64,000 nt of DNA from Paraglaciecola sp. T6c (GTDB taxonomy: Bacteria > Pseudomonadota > Gammaproteobacteria > Enterobacterales > Alteromonadaceae): the NCBI RefSeq assembly GCF_000014225.1, contig NC_008228.1:868001-932000 (forward strand), written 5' to 3'. The position numbers and the translations under genes are program-made. Below, in pieces: positions 7,474-16,900 of the stretch. The notes under the pieces were generated by a model that saw only the letters and a list, made by a program, of their open reading frames with translations, was not told the DNA's origin and made no database searches. Each line of letters begins with the position of its first letter. Within the stretch, counting starts at the first letter, position 1.

Positions 7474-10125
7474 ATGAGAATGAAAATATCCAAGTTAAGC
7501 TGCGCGGTCGTTGCCGCACTTGCTACTACGCCCGTCTATGCTCAGCAAGAAGCCGCAAAAACAGGCAAAGCGAGTATTGAGACTATTGAAGTAACTGCAA
7601 CAAAACGCTCAGAGTCGATTCAAGACATTCCCGTGTCAGTGACCGCACTAAACGGTGAAGCATTAGAGAACCTTGGGGTTGATAATTTTCAAGAATACGT
7701 CGAGTTCTTGCCTAATGTGACCTTTCAGGGTACAGGCCCTGGACAAAACGAAATTTACATTCGTGGCGCAGCAACGACCCAAAGTAATATCTCTGTTTCA
7801 TCTGTGCAGGCACTTCAGCCTTCTGTCGCGTTTTACCTGGACGAACAACCGGTTTCAATGCAGGGCCGTAATCTAGATATTTACGCTACCGATATGCAGC
7901 GCATTGAGGTACTACCTGGGCCACAAGGGACCTTGTTTGGTGCCAGCTCACAATCAGGCACCGTAAGATTGATCACCAAAAAACCTGATCACACTGGATT
8001 TGCTGCAGGGGTTGATACCAGCACCAGTTTCACTAAAGGTGGTGAAATGAGTAATTCTGTAGAAGGGTTTATAAACTTCGCAGTATCAGACGACCTTGCC
8101 TTTCGCGTAGCGGCCTACACTGATAACCAAGGCGGTTGGATTGATAACATCCGCAACGATCCAGCGAATGGCGGATACATCGGTAGCGCAGTGGTTATCG
8201 ACAGAATCTCTGGCGGTGTGCTTAGCGACCCTGAAAATACTCCGGTGATTTCACCTGAAAACGATGCGTTAGTGGAAGATGACTTTAACGATGCGGTTTA
8301 TTCAGGTGCGCGTTTTGGTCTGTCTTACATTATTAATGAAGATTGGGACTTATTGGTTCAACACACTCAGCAAACATTGAGCACTGAAGGCGTGTTTGCA
8401 TACGATCCTAATTTAGAAAGGGAAACCTCAACTAACCGCTTTGTACCTGAAGACAATGATGACGAGTTTGGTTTGACTACTTGGACCTTAGAAGGGCGTT
8501 TAGACAAACTAGACATCGTTTACACTGGGGGATACTTAGACCGCTCAATCGACTCAACCATTGATTACACGGGTTATACCAACGGCGGTTTATTCTCTGC
8601 TTATTATGTGTGTAATTATGGTGGAGATGTTGCGCCAGAAGATGAGATTTGCTTAGACCCAACTAAGTATTACAAGGAAAAAACCGACAGCACGCGTATG
8701 ACCCACGAGTTGCGCTTTAATACGCCAACAGACAATGTATGGCGTCTAACTGCTGGTGTATTTTACGATGAGCAAGACCTCAATTCAGTGGGTAAGTTTA
8801 ATATCGCTAATACGGACAAGTTCGACGATTTAGCCCGAACTTTGGTAGGCTCTGAGGGGGTTAACTCAACGAGTCAACCCTTTGAGCCGAGCATCAGTTT
8901 CGTAAACGATATTCAGCATGCAATTGACCAAATCGCAGTGTTTGGCCAAATAGAATACGACCTGACCGACGACATTACCGCAACGTTTGGTGCTCGCTGG
9001 TATGAAATTCAAGATACGTATAAAGGCTCCACCACCACTGTTGATGTGAGTCGCCGTTTGCGTGCGTTCGGTACGCAAGATCCAGCTGAATTGGCGGCAT
9101 CTGGTTTAGATGATGGTGTGATAGCCGCGATAGAAAGCGGGCAACTTGAAGTTGATTTACTCGATGGTGATGGCACATTGACCGTAGACGATGTGATTTT
9201 GAAAGCGTCAGTTGACTGGAAGGTAAACGAAGATATTCTGGTATTCGCCACCTATTCTGAAGGCTTCCGTCCGCCTGTAACCAACCGCGTAGGTGGTGGT
9301 TTAGCGACCAATCAAACAGGGGCGTTTGAAGATTTCCGTATTCCAGTATATTCAACAACGGATGAGTTAGATAACTATGAGTTCGGTATCAAAGGTGACT
9401 TCCTAGACGGTATTTTACGTGTTAATGCTACGGCGTACTATTCTGAAATCAGTGACCTACAAACCTCACGTTATGACCCAACCAACATCAGCTTCTTGGT
9501 ATTCACTGACAATGTTGGTGACGCTGAAATTCGCGGTCTTGATGCTGACTTAACCTGGTTGGCCACTGACAACCTTGTTATCAACGCGGCGTTTAGTGTG
9601 TTAGACACTGAGTTGACGAGCATTAACGCTGCACTAGATGGAATAGCGCCACCTGTGGGCAGTAAACTACCGTATTCTGCTGATTTCTCGGGCAATATCC
9701 GTGCACAATACTTTTATGAGTTAGACAATGGCTTTACTGGATATATCAACGGCTCAATTAGCTACACAGGTGATCGCTTAGCGAGCATGTCGATGGACGC
9801 CTATGCTCTTGAAGATGCTGCACAGCTCGTTTATGGCGCAGGGACAGGCCTAAGCATTGAGCGTGAAGCCGCTGTGTACGAAGGCGTAACGTTTGCTGAT
9901 TCAAACGGTGAGACCATTCAAGGTGGGCGTTACATCCAAGACAGCTACATACTTGCTAACCTTGCATTTGGTATTACTAACGATGAATGGAAAGCTGAGA
10001 TCTTTATTGATAACCTAACGGATGAGAGTGCTATCTTGTATATTGATGCCCAGCAATACACGCCTAAAATAGTGTCTAACAGACCACGTACCGTAGGGTT
10101 AAGATTGTCTTACGACTTCTTCTGA
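7474..10125 (+). CDS. TonB-dependent outer membrane receptor
   Basis: An 883-residue outer membrane receptor that imports an unknown ligand using TonB energy. It has a signal peptide (about residues 1-23, ending VYAQQ), a TonB box-like segment (ETIEVTATKR), a plug domain (QDIPVSVTALNG to about 165, with the IRGA and GPQGTLFGASSQSGTVRLIT motifs) and a beta-barrel ending in an aromatic C-terminus (LRLSYDFF). No STN domain is present. ATG 7474 has AAGG close upstream; ATG 7480 gives the same signal peptide with better spacing. It is followed by a terminator and then a TPR-sulfotransferase gene, a pairing seen repeatedly in marine Proteobacteria. The substrate cannot be read from sequence. Confidence 0.93.
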   Translation: MRMKISKLSCAVVAALATTPVYAQQEAAKTGKASIETIEVTATKRSESIQDIPVSVTALNGEALENLGVDNFQEYVEFLPNVTFQGTGPGQNEIYIRGAATTQSNISVSSVQALQPSVAFYLDEQPVSMQGRNLDIYATDMQRIEVLPGPQGTLFGASSQSGTVRLITKKPDHTGFAAGVDTSTSFTKGGEMSNSVEGFINFAVSDDLAFRVAAYTDNQGGWIDNIRNDPANGGYIGSAVVIDRISGGVLSDPENTPVISPENDALVEDDFNDAVYSGARFGLSYIINEDWDLLVQHTQQTLSTEGVFAYDPNLERETSTNRFVPEDNDDEFGLTTWTLEGRLDKLDIVYTGGYLDRSIDSTIDYTGYTNGGLFSAYYVCNYGGDVAPEDEICLDPTKYYKEKTDSTRMTHELRFNTPTDNVWRLTAGVFYDEQDLNSVGKFNIANTDKFDDLARTLVGSEGVNSTSQPFEPSISFVNDIQHAIDQIAVFGQIEYDLTDDITATFGARWYEIQDTYKGSTTTVDVSRRLRAFGTQDPAELAASGLDDGVIAAIESGQLEVDLLDGDGTLTVDDVILKASVDWKVNEDILVFATYSEGFRPPVTNRVGGGLATNQTGAFEDFRIPVYSTTDELDNYEFGIKGDFLDGILRVNATAYYSEISDLQTSRYDPTNISFLVFTDNVGDAEIRGLDADLTWLATDNLVINAAFSVLDTELTSINAALDGIAPPVGSKLPYSADFSGNIRAQYFYELDNGFTGYINGSISYTGDRLASMSMDAYALEDAAQLVYGAGTGLSIEREAAVYEGVTFADSNGETIQGGRYIQDSYILANLAFGITNDEWKAEIFIDNLTDESAILYIDAQQYTPKIVSNRPRTVGLRLSYDFF

Positions 10126-10167
10126 TCTTACTGATGTGCTTAAGCTTTTAAGCGCAATACGCATATG

Positions 10168-10198
10168 AAGGCAAGCCTACCTAGGCTTGCCTTTTTTA
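10168..10198 (+). terminator. Terminator after TonB receptor gene
   Basis: Twelve-base stem AAGGCAAGCCTA / TAGGCTTGCCTT with a two-base CC centre (10168-10179, 10182-10193), followed by TTTT. It lies 43 bases after the stop of the receptor gene and would separate it from, or attenuate into, the downstream sulfotransferase gene. Confidence 0.85.
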
Positions 10199-10244
10199 TG
10201 TACGGGCAGGACATATTACCATTCAGTTTTTCGGAGTCGCTACA

Positions 10245-12236
10245 TTGAGTACCAAGCATACATCCCAAGCCAAACCATCGTTTAATGAAGCGTGTAACGG
10301 GATAAAACAACTTATTCAACAGGCGAAATTTAGTCAGGCCATTGCGTTGTGTGATCAGCAATTAGCGAGTCATTTATCAAATAATAATAGAGTTGAAATA
10401 CTGTATTTATTGGTCGTAGCTCAGCGGTTAAATGGTGATTTAAGTGAGGCACTCGAGTCAAATAAAATCTTGCTGGAGGCAAATGCTAAGCACGCACGAG
10501 CTTGGCAAGAAAACGGTTATTTGTATCTCGCATTGCGTGAGCCACAACAGGCCGCTCAGTCTTTCTACCAAGCTACGCAGTTAAACCCCGCACTACTGGC
10601 CAGCTGGCGCGCATTACTGCCGCTTTATCAACAGCAAGAAAATGCCAAAGCGGTGACAATCAGCCAAGCACAAATAGACTATTTATCCGGGCTACCTAAT
10701 GCGGTGCTAGGTGCTAAAGATTTAATGTACGAAGGGAATTTATACGCAGCTGACAAAGTTTGTCGTCAGTTCTTACAAGCTAACAAACACAACAGCGAGG
10801 CGATGTTATTGCTCGCTGAAATCGGTATTCAGCTTAAAGTATATGGCGAGGCTGAATTTATTTTAAGCAGTTGTTTAGCGCTTTACCCTGAACACAAAGC
10901 GGCCGGCATCGCGTACCTTCAGCTGTTAGCCAAAATGGCTAAATTTGCCGAAGCAAAAGCCTTGGCTGATAAGCTGCTGGCAGCCTCTGGCGATAACGTC
11001 GTCCTGTTAAGTGCTAAGGCCAGTGCTATGGTCGGGCTGGGGGAAGTGGAAGCAGCCATCTCAATTTACCAAGAGTTGTTGCTAAGAAACCAAAACCAGC
11101 CGGGCATACAACTATTGTTGGGACATGCGTTAAAAGCGTTAGGGGATTTGCCAGGGGCAATCAACGCTTACCAACAGGCATATCGATACAAAGCTGAATT
11201 TGGTGACGCATACTGGAGTTTAGCCAACACCAAAACCTATCGCTTTAGCGATACTGAGCTTGCTGCAATGGAGCAACTTGTTGTTCAACAGAATATTGCG
11301 GTAGATGACAGGGTACATCTGCATTTCGCCTTAGGTAAGTCATTGGAAGACAGGGGCTCTTTTGATGCTGCATTTTCACATTATGCCAAAGGTAATCAGC
11401 TTAAACAGCAACAGATTAACTACAGTCCTGATGTGTTCGAGCGCCAAGTAGCCAAGCAAATCGACACCTGCCAACCAGAACTATTTGCACGTTTAAAAGA
11501 AGCTGGCGAGCAAAGTCCTGATCCTATTTTCATTGTTGGTTTACCCAGAGCGGGCTCGACGTTACTCGAGCAGATACTCGCATCGCACTCTCAAGTTGAT
11601 GGCACTATGGAGCTGCACGATATTCTTGGGCTGGCATCAAAATTACAGGGTCAAAAAAATCAATATCCTCAGATGTTGGCCGATTTGGATGAAAGCTATT
11701 TTGCTCGTTTTGGGCAGAAGTATTTGCAAGACACACAAGTGTACAGAGCCGGCGCGCCGTTTTTTATCGATAAAATGCCGAACAACTTTTTGCACATAGG
11801 CCTAATCAAATTAATCTTGCCTAACGCCAAAATAATCGACGCAAGACGCGATCCTATGGCGTGCTGTTTTAGCGGCTTCAAGCAGTTATTTGGTGACGGG
11901 CAGGAGTTCTCATACGGGCTAGAAGAGATAGGCCGTTATTACCGCGCTTATGAACAACTTATGACCCATTGGGACACAGTGTTGCCAGGCTTCGTATTAA
12001 CAGTGCAGCACGAAACACTGATTGATGACTTGCATGGTCAAGTGGAGCGGATTTTGGATTTTTGCGGATTACCGTTTGAGCAACAGTGTATCGATTTTCA
12101 TAAGACTGAGCGGGCGATAAAAACCCCCAGTTCAGAACAAGTCAGGCAGCCTATATACCGCTCAGGCATGGAGCAATGGAAGCACTTCGATGCTCATTTA
12201 GGACCGTTGAAAAAGGTCTTGAACCATGACATGTAG
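10245..12236 (+). CDS. TPR-repeat sulfotransferase family protein
   Basis: A 663-residue fusion of an N-terminal tetratricopeptide array (about residues 15-400) and a C-terminal PAPS-dependent sulfotransferase domain. The 5'-phosphosulfate loop is visible near residue 428 (IFIVGLPRAGSTLLEQ), and the 3'-phosphate-binding region is KIIDARRDPMACCFSGFKQ. The family transfers sulfate from PAPS to hydroxyls or tyrosines; the acceptor is unknown. Translation starts at TTG 10245, supported by GGAG 8 bases upstream; no better start exists. No signal peptide is seen, so it is cytoplasmic. Such genes commonly sit beside TonB-dependent receptors, as here, but the functional link is not established. A broken second sulfotransferase gene lies immediately downstream on the opposite strand. 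Confidence 0.9.
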   Translation: MSTKHTSQAKPSFNEACNGIKQLIQQAKFSQAIALCDQQLASHLSNNNRVEILYLLVVAQRLNGDLSEALESNKILLEANAKHARAWQENGYLYLALREPQQAAQSFYQATQLNPALLASWRALLPLYQQQENAKAVTISQAQIDYLSGLPNAVLGAKDLMYEGNLYAADKVCRQFLQANKHNSEAMLLLAEIGIQLKVYGEAEFILSSCLALYPEHKAAGIAYLQLLAKMAKFAEAKALADKLLAASGDNVVLLSAKASAMVGLGEVEAAISIYQELLLRNQNQPGIQLLLGHALKALGDLPGAINAYQQAYRYKAEFGDAYWSLANTKTYRFSDTELAAMEQLVVQQNIAVDDRVHLHFALGKSLEDRGSFDAAFSHYAKGNQLKQQQINYSPDVFERQVAKQIDTCQPELFARLKEAGEQSPDPIFIVGLPRAGSTLLEQILASHSQVDGTMELHDILGLASKLQGQKNQYPQMLADLDESYFARFGQKYLQDTQVYRAGAPFFIDKMPNNFLHIGLIKLILPNAKIIDARRDPMACCFSGFKQLFGDGQEFSYGLEEIGRYYRAYEQLMTHWDTVLPGFVLTVQHETLIDDLHGQVERILDFCGLPFEQQCIDFHKTERAIKTPSSEQVRQPIYRSGMEQWKHFDAHLGPLKKVLNHDM

Positions 12237-12264
12237 CACGGGATAACAAAGTGTGAAACCAGCG

Positions 12265-12619
12265 TTGAAGATCCCAAGGGTTACGTACAAAGGCAAATTT
12301 GAAGAGTTGATTGAAAAAAGCATCTGACAGCATCTCTTTCGCTGTAATGGCACCGCAGTGGCGAGGAAATTTGCTCTGCCTTCTCACTATTTTAAAGGGA
12401 ACAACCATTACTACATAGCGACGCCTTAATCAAAAACCGCTGGACGCATTCTGAGGCGGGCACTTAATTAATGCGGATTGGTATTGATTTGTGACAAGGG
12501 AACATAAGGTAGTACGTAGGGTCGTGCCAATGTAACTTGTTAAGCACTGAGCGAATGCTGGAACCACCTGTTTTCGCAATGTGGATGTATAAGAAGCTGT
12601 AGCGCTGGTTTAGCAGCAT
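12265..12619 (-). pseudogene. Sulfotransferase (Sulfotransfer_2-like) pseudogene interrupted by repeat element
   Basis: Reading the minus strand from ATG 12619 gives about 41 codons with a clear sulfotransferase N-terminus (FLYIHIAKTGGSSIRSVLN, the PAPS loop). The frame then enters a repeat element (12484 to 12373), and on its far side, 12372-12265, the sulfotransferase resumes (TAKEMLSDAFFNQLFKFAFV followed by RNPWD), then ends in unrelated sequence by the convergent TPR-sulfotransferase gene. The segment normally lying between the KTGGSS loop and the RNPWD motif, and everything after RNPWD, are missing. A repeat insertion followed by deletion explains this best. No functional protein is expected. 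Confidence 0.8.
12373..12484 (-). repeat. Partial copy (left end) of MITE-like element
   Basis: Read on the minus strand, this 112-bp segment begins ATACCAATCCGCATTAA and is almost identical to the left 112 bp of the complete element at 53972-54237 (differences include one extra base near the end and a few substitutions). The right part of the element is missing. It splits a sulfotransferase coding sequence. Confidence 0.85.
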
Positions 12620-12885
12620 GTTTCAATGCATTTCAAGGTCGCTCTAGCAAAACTGCCAGAAAGAAAATCACTGAATTGACACTACCAAACGGCTAAGCGA
12701 AATCGAATAGCGTGACATGATAACGCTGAACATCTCCACGTTTGTGTAAAGGAATCTCAGCGTTTTACTTTGAATGAGCCGAGATAGTGCTGACAAAGAA
12801 AAGTCAGTGCCGATGAAAGGCTAAGCATTGTTGACTAACAAGCGATAGCCTGTAGGAGGGCATTTTATATTTACGTCGCTTGAGC
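12620..12885. other. Gene-free stretch upstream of the pseudogene
   Basis: About 265 bp with no convincing reading frame on either strand. It would have held the promoter of the broken sulfotransferase and is downstream of the SDR gene. No clear terminator hairpin was found. Confidence 0.4.
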
Positions 12886-13620
12886 CTAGACGATACCGCC
12901 ATTTGCTCTGAGTACTTGGCCATTTATCCATGCGCCGTCTGGGCTAACTAGAAATGCCACCGCACGGGCAATATCCTCCGGTGTGCCTAATCTTTCTAAC
13001 GGACTCATTTTAGCCAAGCGGTCGATCAGTTCTTGCGATTTTCCATCCAAAAATAAGTCTGTCGCTGTGGGGCCTGGTGCTATCGCATTCACCGTGATGT
13101 CCTTGCCGCGCAGCTCTTTGCTTAAAATTGCACTCATGGTTTCAACTGCTGACTTTGTCGCTGCGTAGATACCGTACTGTTCCAGTTTTAAACCGACAAC
13201 ACTGGTAGATAGGTTCACAATTCTGCCCCCATTTGGCATTCTGTTAGCCGCCTGCTTTAGGGTATTAAATGTGCCTTTTAAATTGACTGCGATTTGCTGG
13301 TCAAAATCCGTCTCTTCACTTTGTGCCACGGGCGCATTTTTCATGATCCCTGCATTATTGATTAGTACATTCACAGGACCCAGTTCGCTTTCTATTTTGT
13401 CGAACATTTGGCTAACACCATCGCTATTCGCTACATCACAACAAACCGCTAACGCCGCGTATCCCGCATCTTTTAGTTCCTTCACCAAGTCGTCTGCGGG
13501 CGCCGGGTTTTTGGAATAATTGACTGCGACAGCAAAGCCATCGGTCGATAGTCTACGTACTATTGCGGCCCCGATCCCTTTAGAACCACCTGTGACTAGC
13601 GCGACTTGAGGTACAGACAT
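12886..13620 (-). CDS. Short-chain dehydrogenase/reductase (classical SDR)
   Basis: A 244-residue classical SDR using NAD(P)H. It shows the cofactor motif TGGSKGIG (about residues 9-16), NNAG (about 87-90) and the catalytic Ser / Tyr-x-x-x-Lys set (NLSTSV ... YAATK), plus the conserved PG motif (NAIAPGPTATDLF). The basic residues after the first strand (NYSKNP) hint at NADP preference. ATG 13620 is preferred over ATG 13623 because GGAG then has 6-base spacing. It stands alone, convergent with nothing functional, and its substrate cannot be inferred; 3-oxoacyl-ACP reductase-like annotation would be over-precise. Confidence 0.9.
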   Translation of the reverse strand: MSVPQVALVTGGSKGIGAAIVRRLSTDGFAVAVNYSKNPAPADDLVKELKDAGYAALAVCCDVANSDGVSQMFDKIESELGPVNVLINNAGIMKNAPVAQSEETDFDQQIAVNLKGTFNTLKQAANRMPNGGRIVNLSTSVVGLKLEQYGIYAATKSAVETMSAILSKELRGKDITVNAIAPGPTATDLFLDGKSQELIDRLAKMSPLERLGTPEDIARAVAFLVSPDGAWINGQVLRANGGIV

Positions 13621-13623
13621 CAT

Positions 13624-14027
13624 TATCTCCTGAGTTTGAAAATGAGCGATTGAATCAGCTTACAAGGTTTGGTTTCGAATAGGGGCGATAGAAAATTAAT
13701 CTTACAATTGCGCTAGCCCAATGAGCACTAACACCTGCTCTGGTGAGCTGACATTCTGCGCCGCTTGGGTTAATTGGGTTAATTGGATAAAGGGGCTTTA
13801 TTACCTCAGCGAACTAGCGCTGCATTGATGCTCCGTTTGCACTGTGTTTTGTCGTTATGATCACCACTCTGCGTATTTCAAATTCCTCAGTAACGGCCAT
13901 AAAAACTGTATTTGAGAGCGGCTAATCTGAAATACTCGGCAAGCAAACGTGCCTAACTATTTTTGCAACTTGCTAACATTTGTCTTATTATTGTTAACAA
14001 TTAACCAGTTGAGTTGTTTGACAGTCG
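13624..14027. other. Gene-free region between SDR and TRAP genes
   Basis: About 400 bp between divergent genes. It contains a 10-bp palindrome TTGTTAACAA (about 13991-14000) near the TRAP start, and a short direct repeat of GGGTTAATT. Neither is strong enough to name an operator. No ORF is convincing. Confidence 0.4.
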
Positions 14028-15005
14028 ATGCGTAGCTTTCTATTTTTTGTCTTAGGGGTTTTTACATCCGTTGATGTATTTGCCTCACCACAAACGCTAT
14101 TTTGGGGGCACGTCTACGAGGTTAGCGAGCCCTTGCATAAACAGGCCGTGTGGGCCGCTGAGCAAATAAAACTGCGCACTAAAGGGCGCTACGACATTCA
14201 GGTCTTCCCAGTGTCTATGCTGGGTAAAGAAGCGGCGCTTAATGAAAGCCTACGTTTAGGCAGTGTCGACATTATTTATACTGGAACCAGTTTTGTTGCT
14301 CAGCTATTTCCCCCTTTTGCCCTAACCGATTTACCTTATATCTATGCTAGCTATGAACATTGGCAACGCTTCAACGAAAGTGATTTGTTTGATGAGCTGG
14401 CCAAAGGCTATGCAGACATCACGCAGGGCAATCAAATTCTGGCCAATAACTATTACGGCGCAAGACACGTGACGTCTCACGCGGCCGTGCTTGGCCTAAC
14501 TGACAGCAAAAACTTGAAAATACGCGTGCCCAACGCGGCTATTTTTAAAATGTTCCCTACGGCCATAGGCGCCAACCCAACACCAATTGCATTTTCTGAG
14601 GTGTATATGGCACTGCAACAGGGTGTGGTTGATGCACAAGAGAATCCCCTACCAACGATAAAGGCCAAAAAGCTGTACGAAGTGCAGCCACATATTAGTC
14701 TCACTGGGCATATGTTGGGCTCAAATTTAAGCATTATTAGTCAACGTAGATGGGCAATGCTAAGCGCAGAAGATAAAGATATTTTTAGTACGGTATTAAG
14801 ACAAGCCGCTGCCCGTGTATCTGATGAAACCCGCACCATCGAACTTGAGTTGGTGGCATGGTTTGAGACCCAAGGGATACAGGTTCATCAAATTGATACG
14901 CATGCCTTTCGCCAAGCTACCTTGGCCCTTCATGAGCCCTATTTGCCTATCGTAGGGCGAGAAAATTATCAACGTTTGTTGCAGCTAAATAGTGAAGGTA
15001 AATGA
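14028..15005 (+). CDS. dctP: TRAP transporter substrate-binding protein, DctP family
   Basis: A 325-residue periplasmic solute-binding protein with a signal peptide (about residues 1-19, ending VFAS). The DctP fold is recognisable from the N-terminal strand region, LGSVDIIYTGTSF, the conserved arginine segment (LKIRVPNAAIFK) and the substrate-helix region (ALQQGVVDAQENPLPTI). TRAP systems take up carboxylates and related acids with an ion gradient. The stop overlaps the next gene (ATGA), giving a dctP-dctQ-dctM operon. The ligand is unknown. Confidence 0.93.
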   Translation: MRSFLFFVLGVFTSVDVFASPQTLFWGHVYEVSEPLHKQAVWAAEQIKLRTKGRYDIQVFPVSMLGKEAALNESLRLGSVDIIYTGTSFVAQLFPPFALTDLPYIYASYEHWQRFNESDLFDELAKGYADITQGNQILANNYYGARHVTSHAAVLGLTDSKNLKIRVPNAAIFKMFPTAIGANPTPIAFSEVYMALQQGVVDAQENPLPTIKAKKLYEVQPHISLTGHMLGSNLSIISQRRWAMLSAEDKDIFSTVLRQAAARVSDETRTIELELVAWFETQGIQVHQIDTHAFRQATLALHEPYLPIVGRENYQRLLQLNSEGK

Positions 15006-15532
15006 GTATGTCCTTATCAGAAGTCGATATAAACCATAGTGAACAGCCAGTTGTTGATTTGCCGATCCGTTTAGAGGAGGTGATTAGCTTAGTTATATTT
15101 TGGGGACTCGCCATTTTATTGTTTGCACAATTTTTCAGTCGTTACGCTCTCGATGCTTCCCTAGGATGGTCGGAAGAATTGGCCCGTTACTTACTTATTT
15201 TGCTGGCGTTTTCAGGGGCGAGTATTGCCACCAAAAACGATGCGCATATTGGCGTCACCCTGTTGCATAGATACTTGCCCGTCAAAATGCTTAGTGTGCT
15301 GCAACTGTGCATCGCTTCGCTCAATTTAGCTGTGGTGCTGCTGTTAATGGTATATGCCAGCCAAATTGGCTTTGCCTTGTCGCTTTACACACTGGCTTCG
15401 CTGCCCATATCAATGAGTTGGTTTTATGCCCTCATCACGCTGTTTTTACTCTTAATGGCTGGTAGAAGTGTTTTAGTGATAAAGCACCGTTGGTGCTCAA
15501 TGCGTCAGGCACATATGACTGAGGTGGCGTAA
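15002..15532 (+). CDS. dctQ: TRAP transporter small permease subunit, DctQ family
   Basis: A 176-residue membrane protein with four hydrophobic helices (about residues 28-48, 60-80, 97-118 and 132-155) and the typical DctQ signature around W(S)EELARYLLI. It forms the membrane complex with DctM. The ATG at 15002 overlaps the dctP stop by 4 bases; ATG 15008 is an alternative. It ends 2 bases before dctM. Confidence 0.92.
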   Translation: MSMSLSEVDINHSEQPVVDLPIRLEEVISLVIFWGLAILLFAQFFSRYALDASLGWSEELARYLLILLAFSGASIATKNDAHIGVTLLHRYLPVKMLSVLQLCIASLNLAVVLLLMVYASQIGFALSLYTLASLPISMSWFYALITLFLLLMAGRSVLVIKHRWCSMRQAHMTEVA

Positions 15533-15534
15533 GT

Positions 15535-16815
15535 ATGGTGATCGCGGTGTTATTGATTTCTTTGCTGCTGTTAATTGCTAGCGGCACACCTGTGGCGTTT
15601 GCTTTATTGCTCGCATCAATGTTGGCGATTGTGGTGGATGGCAGCGTACCAAGTCTTGTTGTGCTGCACAGTATGCTAGGAGGCATGAATAGCTTCCCGC
15701 TGCTGTCGATCCCTTTTTTCGTCTTCGCTGGTGCTTTGATGAATAGTGCAGGAATAACCCAACGTATTTTCGATTTTACCAATGCGCTGGTGGGCTGGTT
15801 ACGCGGTGGTTTAGGCCATGTGAATGTGGGGGCATCTATATTCTTTGCCGGTATGTCTGGTGCTGCGGTCGCTGACGCGGGGGGGTTAGGTGCCATTGAA
15901 GTCAAAGCAATGCGAGACCAAGGTTATGACGCTGGATTCGCTGTGGGGTTAACGGCGGCATCTTCTACAATAGGACCAATTATTCCCCCTAGTTTGCCTT
16001 TGATTATTTATGCGGTTATGTCTTCGTCTTCAATCGGAAAGCTATTTGCCGCAGGGGTAATTCCTGGGTTGGTGATGGCATTAAGTTTAATGTTGATGGT
16101 GGCTTGGTATGCCAAAAAACGTCAATACCCAAAAGACCATGGTTTTTCAGTGGTGCGCTGCGCAAGCACCTTTAAACGGGCGTTTCTTTCCCTGATGACC
16201 CCAGTATTGATTATTGGTGGCATTTTATTTGGACTCTTTACTGCGACTGAAGCGGCTATTGCCGCCAGCGCATATGCTCTGTGTTTGGGAGGGCTGGTGT
16301 ATAGAACTCTGAACCTCAAAACCTTATTGAGAGTCAGCATAGAAACCATAGAAACGACCAGTATTATCATGCTGATTATTGGGGCTGCGGCTGTTTTTTC
16401 ATGGGTGTTAACCACACAGCATATCACCACTGATTTCACCCAGTGGATGTTGGCGTTTACCGATAATAAAGTCACGATATTATTATTGATGACGCTCATT
16501 TTGTTCATAGTCGGATGCTTTATGGAGACAATTGCCGCCATCACCATTTTGACGCCAGTGCTGCTGCCCATTGCTGTCAGTTTAGGGGTTGATCCCTTGC
16601 ATTTCGGGGTGATGATGGTGCTCAATCTAATGATCGGGTTACTGACGCCTCCTGTAGGCATGGTGTTGTATGTGCTATCTCGGGTCACCGACGTTCCTTT
16701 TGAAACATGCGCCCGAGCAACCTTGCCCTTTTTGGTACCCTTACTCATCGTATTGATGCTGGTCACCTTTATACCGGGACTGACAACGTGGCTTCCTTCG
16801 GTGTTATACCCATAG
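15535..16815 (+). CDS. dctM: TRAP transporter large permease subunit, DctM family
   Basis: A 426-residue, roughly 12-helix permease that carries the substrate path of the TRAP transporter. Family landmarks are GGMNSFPLLSIPFFVFAG, SGAAVADAGGLGAIEVKAM, STIGPIIPPSLPLIIY and the C-terminal LLTPPVGMVLYV. It is of normal length. It is the last gene of the dctPQM operon; an AraC-type regulator starts 85 bases downstream on the same strand and probably governs this transporter. Confidence 0.94.
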   Translation: MVIAVLLISLLLLIASGTPVAFALLLASMLAIVVDGSVPSLVVLHSMLGGMNSFPLLSIPFFVFAGALMNSAGITQRIFDFTNALVGWLRGGLGHVNVGASIFFAGMSGAAVADAGGLGAIEVKAMRDQGYDAGFAVGLTAASSTIGPIIPPSLPLIIYAVMSSSSIGKLFAAGVIPGLVMALSLMLMVAWYAKKRQYPKDHGFSVVRCASTFKRAFLSLMTPVLIIGGILFGLFTATEAAIAASAYALCLGGLVYRTLNLKTLLRVSIETIETTSIIMLIIGAAAVFSWVLTTQHITTDFTQWMLAFTDNKVTILLLMTLILFIVGCFMETIAAITILTPVLLPIAVSLGVDPLHFGVMMVLNLMIGLLTPPVGMVLYVLSRVTDVPFETCARATLPFLVPLLIVLMLVTFIPGLTTWLPSVLYP

Positions 16816-16900
16816 CGGCAACCTTATCCAAATGGCACGCTTTCAAACTCTAAGAAACTAACGTTATACTGTTTTTCCGTTTTTACGATGCATTGCCGTT

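Noticed and set aside
9009-9358. Minus-strand frames inside the TonB receptor gene
   Set aside because: Antisense shadows with no independent start signals.
16122-16766. 214-codon minus-strand frame inside dctM
   Set aside because: Antisense shadow of a well-conserved permease gene.
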